From the NCBI GenBank assembly GCA_031414415.1, contig JANNVK010000133.1, positions 1 to 7,489 of the forward strand: a DNA stretch of 7,489 bases. The letters are read 5' to 3'. Of this stretch, positions 1 through 6,457 are shown in pieces. Every line of letters begins with the position of its first letter. Positions within the stretch are counted from its first letter, which is position 1. Made by a program: the position numbers and the translations under genes. The notes below the pieces were generated by a model. The model did no database searches. It saw only the letters and a list, made by a program, of their open reading frames with translations, and was not told where the DNA came from. This DNA is from JANNVK01 sp031414415. GTDB lineage: Bacteria; Acidobacteriota; Blastocatellia; Pyrinomonadales; Pyrinomonadaceae.

Positions 1-174
1 TCCTAATGAAATCACTCGTCCAACAAACACATATTCAAGATTAAGATATGCCGAGTTGCAAGACTCAAAAAAATTCACGTTTGAAGTACATCGCGGTTGT
101 GCTACCGCTTCATTTTGAAAGCAAATTACAAAGAGAATCAAAAAAACGACTAGATGTTTGATATTTATTTTCAT
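1..174 (-). CDS. Secreted Cys-rich 'VFVG.V' protein, N-terminal part (cut by window edge)
   Basis: The reverse strand reads 58 codons from an ATG and runs off the window edge, so only the N-terminus is visible. Residues 1-25 form a clear Sec signal peptide: basic start MKINIKH, hydrophobic core VVFLILFVICF, and an A-V-A cleavage motif before QP. The mature start has two cysteines ten residues apart (C29, C39), followed by a Tyr and the motif EYVFVGRV. The same pattern occurs in the 289-aa protein encoded at 468-1337 (C26, C36, DFVFVGHV), so the two are paralogues. In that family this segment begins an NTR/TIMP-like N-terminal domain of exported proteins. A strong ribosome binding site precedes the ATG. 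The gene lies 17 nt after the stop of the orphan TIG segment and is probably co-transcribed with the minus-strand genes. Its function and C-terminus cannot be judged. I am confident it is a real gene and moderately sure of the family. Confidence 0.85.
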   Translation of the reverse strand, partial: MKINIKHLVVFLILFVICFQNEAVAQPRCTSNVNFFESCNSAYLNLEYVFVGRVISLG

Positions 175-180
175 AATAAA

Positions 181-186
181 CTCCTT
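181..186 (-). promoter_or_regulatory. Shine-Dalgarno site of the left-edge secreted gene
   Basis: The reverse strand reads AAGGAG here, with six bases to the ATG at 172-174. This is a canonical ribosome binding site and fixes the start. It is the best such site in the window. Confidence 0.8.
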
Positions 187-191
187 ACAAC

Positions 192-467
192 TTAATCTCT
201 CGGCGGACGCAAAACTAAAGTAAATCTTGTAGAACTTACAGCTATTCCATTTGGTGTCTCAATATAGACAAAATCACTATTTACGTCATCAGTAATTGTT
301 GCTGTTATTTTAGTTGAGTCAACAAATGTAAAAGGAATATTACTAGATCCAATTCGCACATTGGTTGCACCGTCAAAATGTTCACCGCGTATTGTGATTA
401 ATGCACCTTCTTGTCCGCGATTCGGACTAAATCGGTATGAATGGAAAAAAGAATGATTGAAAAATTC
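192..467 (-). pseudogene. Orphan C-terminal IPT/TIG domain without a start codon
   Basis: After the TAA stop of the 289-aa gene (468-470), the same reverse-strand frame stays open for 91 codons to a TAA at 192-194. From about codon 13 it encodes a complete IPT/TIG Ig-like domain. The family signature is clear: FSPNRGQEGALITIRG, a conserved F, a V.IG turn, a DSTKIT strand and a final STRF strand. It aligns without large gaps to the C-terminal TIG domain of the 1538-aa protein, including the T-R-F motif and a short basic tail before the stop. There is no ATG, GTG or TTG in frame until a GTG in mid-domain, and no ribosome binding site. It is therefore unlikely to be an independent gene. It is either the 3' remnant of a second TIG-protein gene, or the C-terminus of the upstream protein cut off by a nonsense mutation. 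I favour the remnant. Confidence 0.7.
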
Positions 468-1337
468 TTATTTCTTAATAACCTCCAAAGCGTTACCAGA
501 TATTCGAATGTTGAATCTAATATCTTCACCGCAAATTTTGTTTACAACGTTGAAGAATCTCTTTTCAGTTGCAATTGAAAGAAACCCACTTTCAAATGAT
601 GAGGTGAAATACTGAAACTTATTCAGAATGATATTTTGGGACAATACAGGTGAAATTTCATAGTTCCCAGACTCTAAATTTTTAAATTCAAATTTTCCGT
701 TTTCATCGGTTACTGTGCCAAAAACTTTCCCGTCTTTGTTTTTTGCAATAACGCTAGTATTTCGTGATGGAGAAGCAAATGCTGGATTGTATCCGAGTTT
801 AGAAATTAGAGATTCACCTTGAAAATCATACCTGCCAAGTGGGTCTAAGTTGTATTGAATAACTTGTCCAATAACACGGGGTTGTTTCTTGTTTTTTGTT
901 ACAGAACGAATCTTTTTGATAAGCTCTGCAAATTGACTTTTTGAAGAGTCTGCAATATTTGTAGACCATTTTGAAGACACCAATTCGTCAGTTCCAAGAA
1001 TATTTAATTTATGTGCAGTAAAAATGTATTTCTTGCCAATTTCTACCGAACCTTTACAAAATGTTTGATTCAAGAAAAGTTTAGTCATTTTGGGGAGCTT
1101 GCCTTTAATCGGAATCACTTCTATTACAAAAATTTTCCACAACTGGTTATTTTCTAGTTTAGTTGTCACATCATCCAATGCGGAAACGTGTCCGACAAAA
1201 ACAAAGTCTTCAGTAACATATTCGGTCTGACAGATTCTTGAAGAATCAAACAACAGCGAACAAGACCCTGGTTGAGCTAACGATTGTGTCGTTGCCAACA
1301 AAAGTAGAACAAAAAATGAGCAAATCTGTTTAGTCAT
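468..1337 (-). CDS. Secreted NTR-like / carboxypeptidase-regulatory-like protein
   Basis: This encodes 289 aa and is exported: a Sec signal peptide spans residues 1-21 (MTKQ, then FFVLLLLATTQ, with S-L-A before QP). Residues 22-145 resemble the NTR/TIMP-like module of bacterial 'VFVG.V' proteins. C26, C36 and C94 could form disulphides, and there is a DFVFVGHV strand, a KGK loop and a GKKYIFTA strand. Residues about 155-232 look like a carboxypeptidase regulatory-like (CNA-B type) beta-sandwich, with the signature GTVTDENGKFEFKNLESGNY. The segment ICGEDIRFNIRISG near the end looks like the start of a further repeat, so the protein may be shortened. After the stop the same frame continues into a TIG domain. 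The gene follows the 1538-aa TIG gene by 38 nt. The ATG is the only plausible start, because a stop lies three codons upstream, but its ribosome site is weak (GGAAG 16 nt away). Translation may depend on coupling. Biochemical role unknown. Confidence 0.85.
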   Translation of the reverse strand: MTKQICSFFVLLLLATTQSLAQPGSCSLLFDSSRICQTEYVTEDFVFVGHVSALDDVTTKLENNQLWKIFVIEVIPIKGKLPKMTKLFLNQTFCKGSVEIGKKYIFTAHKLNILGTDELVSSKWSTNIADSSKSQFAELIKKIRSVTKNKKQPRVIGQVIQYNLDPLGRYDFQGESLISKLGYNPAFASPSRNTSVIAKNKDGKVFGTVTDENGKFEFKNLESGNYEISPVLSQNIILNKFQYFTSSFESGFLSIATEKRFFNVVNKICGEDIRFNIRISGNALEVIKK

Positions 1338-1375
1338 GATGAATTATAGTAATCTTCCAGTTTAATCGTATTTTT

Positions 1376-4300
1376 TCAGGTTGCCCGTCTCCGAACTATA
1401 AAACGTGTATTACTCGTTACTGACCCGTATGCAGTTTGAATCGTGAAAAACCCTCCCGGAGGAGTTGCTTCTACTGTTATTTGAGTTGAGTTATCCACGG
1501 TGTAACCAACACCTTGATTCCCTAACTGAACATCTTGTACTTCGACAAAATCTGTTCCAGATATTGTGACAAATGTACCGTCGAATCCAGATGATGGTGT
1601 AAACAACATAATCTGTGGCGGTGGCGGGGTCAATAAAGCCTTACCTTCGAGTGTAATCACGAAAACGATTTCGCCACGTTCATCTTTAAGCAATAGTTTT
1701 CCAGCAAAGTCTTGCACTGACGTTGGTTCAAAGGTGAACACGAGGGGAATACTTTCCTGAGGTCCAATAACTGGCAACGCCTGAGGTAATTGAACTGAAA
1801 ATGGTCCTTGATTAATCCAAATCACCGAAACCACTTTGATTGCACTATTAGTTGTATTAGTTACAATTCTTGTAATTGAACCACGATTCGTGTTTATTTG
1901 AGTATCAGGAAATTGGATATCCCATTTACCTTCTGCACTTAAAAGAAAACTATATTTTAAAAGTTGATTGATTGCTTTTGTAGAACCAGTTATTAAATCT
2001 TGCCCTTTAGTTCTTGGTTCAGTCCCAGTCGGAGGTATATGCAGATGTCCAGATGCTAATTTTGGTCTATCACGCTTGCGGATTAAGGCAACGCGGAAAA
2101 AAATTTCATTCGAAAGAAAACCACCGCCTGAGCCAGAATTAAGAACCTTGTTCGCAAGTGGTTTGTCATTAAGTTTTGTGTATGAATCTAAATCGCCAAA
2201 ATTAGGATGATCCTGAAACTTGCCCAAAGCAACAATTTGTGGAAATCCATCAACCCAATATGATTGATCTATTACGAATGGTGAATTGCCGGTTGGTCCT
2301 TCAAATATTAGCTGAGCGTAATTATCACTCCTTATTGCAAATTGATATGGCAAAGTACTTTCTAAAAACTCTTCTTCAGTCTCGCCAACCCCAATTGGAT
2401 TCTGATATTCACGAAGAATCATATATGAATTATCTGGAACATTTGGTTCTCTTTTTTTACTTGCAAATCTTTCAGCATCATAAAATTTAGCCAAATGCTG
2501 ACTTGTTGTCAAAATCATGACAACTGACTCCAAACTGGATTCAATGATTTTCTCAATTAATTTATCATCAAAATCCTTGTATCTAACTGGCATAATAGCC
2601 GTCTTAACATCTACTTGTGCTTGAATATCACCTAGCTTTTCGTTGTTAAGTGCCAACGCTAGTAATCCAGAGGGATTACTTTTATTAGGAACTTGAGCTA
2701 GTATGAACGGGTCATAACCAGTAATTATGGCTTGGCGTAAAATGCTTGGGCTAAAAGTAATTTTAGCGTTCACACCATCACTTGTTTCCAATCCACGCGA
2801 TGACCATTCAAACATTTTAAGTTTGTCGTTTGGCAAGTCTACAAAAAGATTCCGTTTGTAATGTGCCCTAAGAGCAGCGACCGAAAGTAGTCGAAGATAA
2901 TACAGTATTCGATCATCTTTTGCTGTAGTCTTCACAAAATCTACTGATTTATTCCAAAGCTCTTTACCTTTTGAGATGAGCAAACTGTTCGAAGGTGGCG
3001 AAGATAAAGTAAATAAATCATTATTATAAAAGTTCTCAGCGAATTTTCTTAAATTATCACTTGGAACAGATATAAGAGTTAGTAGTTTTTGAGCTTCATC
3101 AAAAACACGCAAATATTCTTCAAAGGTTTCTTCATTGACGACAATCATTTTAATTTTTGATTGGTTAACCGATATTCCAGAACTCACACTACTGGTGATT
3201 TTTAATGATACAGATAGCTGTACGTTTCTATCCAATACTTTTTTTCCTGGAGGAACAAGTTTTCTTAGAATTCCGTTAGCGTCTATAACTTCTTTGTTAT
3301 TCGGCATGACCGTCATGTTTGTAACCTCTTTTAAAAAAGTTCCTTGTGAAGTTGGTCTAATTGTGATTGTTTGTTCAGTACCATCTATCGCTAAATTTCC
3401 TGTAAAGAAAATTTGTGAGCGGGTTTCACTAGCTCGTTCATCGTTGAATTGATAATCAGGATAATTAGGATTATCGAGTCTCAACGGAGGTAATGATTTT
3501 TCATTACCTCCTTTAACAACTTTTATTTCTGCACGGAGTACTTTAACAATTAGAGTTTGAGGCAAACGAGCACTTCTAGGCACTTCCATTTTAAGTGCTA
3601 ATACATAATCGCGTTGTGTTTCAAAAGGCTCATAGCGGATAAGTTCATTGTTTTGAACTTCAACTAATTGACCATTTTCTTTATATGCTAATGTTGGCGT
3701 AATCTTTATTGCACCTGCATTTGGATTAACGGTAACAGGTAAACTGCCCGTGCGTAATCTCGGGGGTTGTCCTTCTGCAAGAAAACGGATGATGTCAAAC
3801 CCGAGAATAGAGCCTTGCCAAAAAGATAAAAACTGTTCGTCATCGAGAATCCGAACTGATGTCACCGCCGCACGGATTATATTGCTTCCTTCTTGTATTG
3901 CGATAGCAACGCCATCTGGTAACTGACCTTGCGAAAGTACTTCAAGTGGTTGATCTAAGTAGAATTCAACTCCATAGCCTAACTCTGTGATGTCTTGTCC
4001 TGGACCTGTCGGGTTTCCGTTTTGGTCAACCGGAACTGATAAGGCTCTAAGAACTGCGGTATCAGCGATGTTCATGACCAAAGTTTCTGGATTTCCGGTT
4101 GGTGGTGGAACCGATTCAATAACGACTTTTATTTGCTCTCCACTTTCGAGGGCATTTAAGCATAAATTTACATCGAATGGCGGCTGAACTACGATTTCTT
4201 CATTTGTTGATGAAATCTGTAATAATTCAAGATTAAACCGCCACGGCATACAGCATTCACCTGTAGAGCGGGCAAAATAATAGGATAAATGCCCACCGTG

Positions 4301-5992
4301 AGCATCTTGAAACATTGTCTGTCCGTTATCGTCTGCGAGTTGGAAACGCCCTCCGCAAGGGAGCGGATTGTTACCTGAAAATATGCCTGCATGGTGCACT
4401 TCGTGCGTGAAATGAGGTAGAAATGAAAGTCGATGCAGGTCTGAACTAATTGTGAAGTGAAAGTCAGCAATCAAAACTACAAGAAATATTATCTGTAGTC
4501 TTCCATCGGGTAAAACGAGTGCAGCCATGAAAGAAGCGAGTATGTAGATATCTATTTCAATCCTCACGCCGACAATCACAATCCCGATTGCGTTTGGAAA
4601 TTGTTGAGGAAATTCGTTGAAATACCCAAACCACGGGATGTCAAAATTAATTCCGATAATGATATAGACAGTAACGGTTAAATAAATATCGAGGCGGAAA
4701 GCGACCAATATGCCTGCCCCACGAACTGGAAACAATTCGCCAACCTTAGCTAAAATTGGTGAGTTAAATTCCGAGCCTCCGCCGTCAAACAACGGAAACA
4801 AATAGACACGGTTTATAATTCGAAAGTGGATTGTATAGCTATAAACTTGAATCGTATAATTGAAAGCATTGGCTACGGCATTAGTTTGTGATTCACCGCG
4901 TAAATCAAAAATCAAATTATCTTTTTCGGTTGGACCTAAAACCTTTTGATTTGGTATCGGAACAATATCAAGAGTGAAGTTTGCAGGTGGCGGTGGCATT
5001 GTTTCGATAATTCCGCCTTCTCCTGAGAAAAGTGAATTGTCATTTGGTGGAATTGGGTCAGACTTTTTCAATTCCGAACTAGGAGCAATCGATAAACTAT
5101 ATTGACCAACAGATGCTCCGTTTTTGTCCAAAACTGAAACCATTGTTGATTGCCCACTAGCCATATTCTCCGTGACCGTTGTAATTCCCATTAGTGAATG
5201 ACTATCGCACATCTGCACATGAGTTTGAGTGCCACTATCGAATTCCAGAGTACAACCCTCAAGATTTTCACCCAACACAACCACCATTGTTGGGTTATCT
5301 GAACTGAGGCTTGGAGTAAAAGCAAGTGGGACAGGAATGTCTCGCGGAATAACCGTAAACATCTGTGTGCTACTTTCGACCATCAAATCATCTCTTGCCT
5401 TTGGTCGTCGACTGGCTAATATTTGAATTGCAATTCTTTCAAGTGGTAGAAGTGGCGGCGTAGCTGTTACAGTAGCTTTAAATACTAAAGATTCAATTCC
5501 ATTTTCATCTGCTTCATTTTGAACGACTGAGGAAATTTCTATATTTACTCTGCTAGGACAACGCAAGGCTACCAAACCGTCTTTGTAAGCGATTATTAAA
5601 TTCCGTCCGCGTAATGTTATTTCCGTATTAGCTTCTTCAATAATTACCAAAGGTGAAACACCAAAAACTTGTGCATTATCACCATTTTCCGAGTTTATGT
5701 AAGTGAATGCTCCTTCAAGTGTAAATTGACCACCATCAGGATTAACCACAGTCACAGGAACGCTACCCGACTCTTCAGTCATTGGCACGACAACTCTTAA
5801 ACTAGTCTCAGATTCTAGGATTGATTCTTTTGAGATTTGACTTCCAAAATACGCCACCGCACCTTCTTGAAAGCCTGATCCAGTAATTGTTATTTTGGCT
5901 CCTCCAGCTGTTCCAGTCGCAATTGGAGAAATTTGAGTGACCGAAACAATACTCAAAATACTATTGTTGAGATTTTTATCATTTTTTGTCAT
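1376..5992 (-). CDS. Giant TIG/Ig-like protein with a Pcp (peptidase C15)-like domain
   Basis: This encodes 1538 aa from an ATG with GGAG seven bases upstream. A GTG seven codons earlier is possible but overlaps that site. Regions, numbered from this ATG: TIG domain 17-98 (ISPIATGTAGGAKITITGSGF); two weaker Ig-like domains about 108-303; a Pro-rich linker including PPPP; a hydrophobic alternating beta-strand block 378-520; a His/Cys-rich patch 527-581 including HEVHH; Ig-like beta sequence to about 950; a helical stretch 955-1080; a Pcp-like domain about 1083-1345 (TGYDPF, NPSG, E1174, SGGGFLSN with S1294, GHLHIP with H1318); an ASH/choice-of-anchor-D-like domain 1355-1454; PPPP; and a C-terminal TIG domain 1464-1538. 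No signal peptide is visible, unlike its neighbours. The catalytic Cys of Pcp is Ser, so ordinary pyroglutamyl peptidase activity is doubtful. A role in surface binding or adhesion is inference only. It is probably first in a leftward operon. Confidence 0.9.
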   Translation of the reverse strand: MTKNDKNLNNSILSIVSVTQISPIATGTAGGAKITITGSGFQEGAVAYFGSQISKESILESETSLRVVVPMTEESGSVPVTVVNPDGGQFTLEGAFTYINSENGDNAQVFGVSPLVIIEEANTEITLRGRNLIIAYKDGLVALRCPSRVNIEISSVVQNEADENGIESLVFKATVTATPPLLPLERIAIQILASRRPKARDDLMVESSTQMFTVIPRDIPVPLAFTPSLSSDNPTMVVVLGENLEGCTLEFDSGTQTHVQMCDSHSLMGITTVTENMASGQSTMVSVLDKNGASVGQYSLSIAPSSELKKSDPIPPNDNSLFSGEGGIIETMPPPPANFTLDIVPIPNQKVLGPTEKDNLIFDLRGESQTNAVANAFNYTIQVYSYTIHFRIINRVYLFPLFDGGGSEFNSPILAKVGELFPVRGAGILVAFRLDIYLTVTVYIIIGINFDIPWFGYFNEFPQQFPNAIGIVIVGVRIEIDIYILASFMAALVLPDGRLQIIFLVVLIADFHFTISSDLHRLSFLPHFTHEVHHAGIFSGNNPLPCGGRFQLADDNGQTMFQDAHGGHLSYYFARSTGECCMPWRFNLELLQISSTNEEIVVQPPFDVNLCLNALESGEQIKVVIESVPPPTGNPETLVMNIADTAVLRALSVPVDQNGNPTGPGQDITELGYGVEFYLDQPLEVLSQGQLPDGVAIAIQEGSNIIRAAVTSVRILDDEQFLSFWQGSILGFDIIRFLAEGQPPRLRTGSLPVTVNPNAGAIKITPTLAYKENGQLVEVQNNELIRYEPFETQRDYVLALKMEVPRSARLPQTLIVKVLRAEIKVVKGGNEKSLPPLRLDNPNYPDYQFNDERASETRSQIFFTGNLAIDGTEQTITIRPTSQGTFLKEVTNMTVMPNNKEVIDANGILRKLVPPGKKVLDRNVQLSVSLKITSSVSSGISVNQSKIKMIVVNEETFEEYLRVFDEAQKLLTLISVPSDNLRKFAENFYNNDLFTLSSPPSNSLLISKGKELWNKSVDFVKTTAKDDRILYYLRLLSVAALRAHYKRNLFVDLPNDKLKMFEWSSRGLETSDGVNAKITFSPSILRQAIITGYDPFILAQVPNKSNPSGLLALALNNEKLGDIQAQVDVKTAIMPVRYKDFDDKLIEKIIESSLESVVMILTTSQHLAKFYDAERFASKKREPNVPDNSYMILREYQNPIGVGETEEEFLESTLPYQFAIRSDNYAQLIFEGPTGNSPFVIDQSYWVDGFPQIVALGKFQDHPNFGDLDSYTKLNDKPLANKVLNSGSGGGFLSNEIFFRVALIRKRDRPKLASGHLHIPPTGTEPRTKGQDLITGSTKAINQLLKYSFLLSAEGKWDIQFPDTQINTNRGSITRIVTNTTNSAIKVVSVIWINQGPFSVQLPQALPVIGPQESIPLVFTFEPTSVQDFAGKLLLKDERGEIVFVITLEGKALLTPPPPQIMLFTPSSGFDGTFVTISGTDFVEVQDVQLGNQGVGYTVDNSTQITVEATPPGGFFTIQTAYGSVTSNTRFIVRRRAT
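1958..2746 (-). other. Pyroglutamyl-peptidase I-like domain, catalytic Cys replaced by Ser
   Basis: This covers residues about 1083-1345 of the 1538-aa protein. Elements in Pcp order are: TGYDPF (family VTGFDPF), NPSG (family NP), a PVRYKDF strand-helix (family LPV.F), AERFAS...VPDN (family ERVA.N...IPDN), LNSGSGGGFLSNEIF (matches the PROSITE-type active-site pattern except Cys to Ser), and GHLHIPP (family GFIHIP). Ser1294 to His1318 is 24 residues, equal to Cys144-His168 in Bacillus amyloliquefaciens Pcp. Glu1174 to Ser1294 is 120 residues against 63 there, so about 57 residues are inserted. The assignment comes from motif reading, not a profile search. Confidence 0.75.
3486..3511. repeat. 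Perfect 11-bp inverted repeat inside the giant gene
   Basis: The arms 3486-3496 and 3501-3511 are exact reverse complements with a four-base loop. On the coding (minus) strand the hairpin starts with AAAGGAGGTAA, a full-length match to the anti-Shine-Dalgarno of 16S rRNA. It lies in codons for a KGGNEKSLPP segment. No run of U follows on the coding strand, so it is not a terminator. Confidence 0.8.
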
Positions 5993-5999
5993 TTTGATT

Positions 6000-6003
6000 C
6001 TCC
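6000..6003 (-). promoter_or_regulatory. Shine-Dalgarno site deciding the start of the giant TIG gene
   Basis: The reverse strand reads TTTTGGAGAATCAAA before the ATG at 5990-5992, giving GGAG with seven bases of spacing. It favours this ATG over the in-frame GTG at 6011-6013, whose own upstream sequence has no purine-rich site. An in-frame TAG at 6023-6025 rules out any longer N-terminus. Confidence 0.65.
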
Positions 6004-6135
6004 AAAATTGCACAGTTTGAATCTATGTCAAATGTTGTAAGCTTTGATGACGTTTTTGATGTTGGTGCGGCAAATATTGAATTGATAAGCAAACTAGACT
6101 TAAGCATTAGACTTACGGTTTGTAAAAAAATACTT

Positions 6136-6185
<50 letters not shown>

Positions 6186-6383
6186 AGGATTGACGCGAGA
6201 AAAAAGTGAAAGTTTCATTGTGGACGACCTCATTTAGTGGATTAAATTTAGAGCATTCCCTGAAATTACATTTTTTGCTGTGGTTAAGAAAACAATTGCA
6301 AAATGCATTTCAATCTGTTCGATTGGTTGAAGCGTAAACCTTATTTCTGAAATGTCAAGACTTATTTTCGTTCAATTCTTCGT

Positions 6384-6411
6384 TTGTTCTAAAACTCAAT
6401 TATGCTAAAAT
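6384..6411 (+). promoter_or_regulatory. Possible sigma-70 extended -10 promoter for dnaB
   Basis: TTGTTC at 6384-6389 (three of six to the -35 consensus) lies 16 bases before TAAAAT at 6406-6411 (five of six to the -10). TG at 6403-6404 makes it an extended -10 element. Transcription would begin about 40 bases before the dnaB ATG. In AT-rich sequence such matches also arise by chance. Confidence 0.35.
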
Positions 6412-6457
6412 TCAATTTTCAAACAGTCCAAAACCAAACGCTAAATAAATTATTTTA

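Noticed and set aside
3486..3511. Intrinsic terminator.
   Set aside because: The stem sits mid-gene and no U-run follows the stem on the coding strand.
1566..5426. Several plus-strand frames of 64-105 codons, and a minus-strand frame at 4189-4470, inside the giant gene.
   Set aside because: They lie entirely within the well-supported 1538-codon gene, show no domains, and have compositions expected of shadow frames.
5993..6013. GTG at 6011-6013 as the start of the giant TIG gene (seven residues longer).
   Set aside because: GGAG at 6000-6003 would lie inside the coding sequence and is ideally spaced for the ATG at 5990-5992. The GTG has no ribosome site of its own.
6050..6110. Signal-peptide-like stretch (MLKSSLLINSIFAAP) in the minus-strand upstream frame.
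   Set aside because: The hydrophobic core is short and polar. The frame is offset from the TIG gene, and the TIG frame is closed by TAG at 6023-6025, so it cannot serve that protein without two events.
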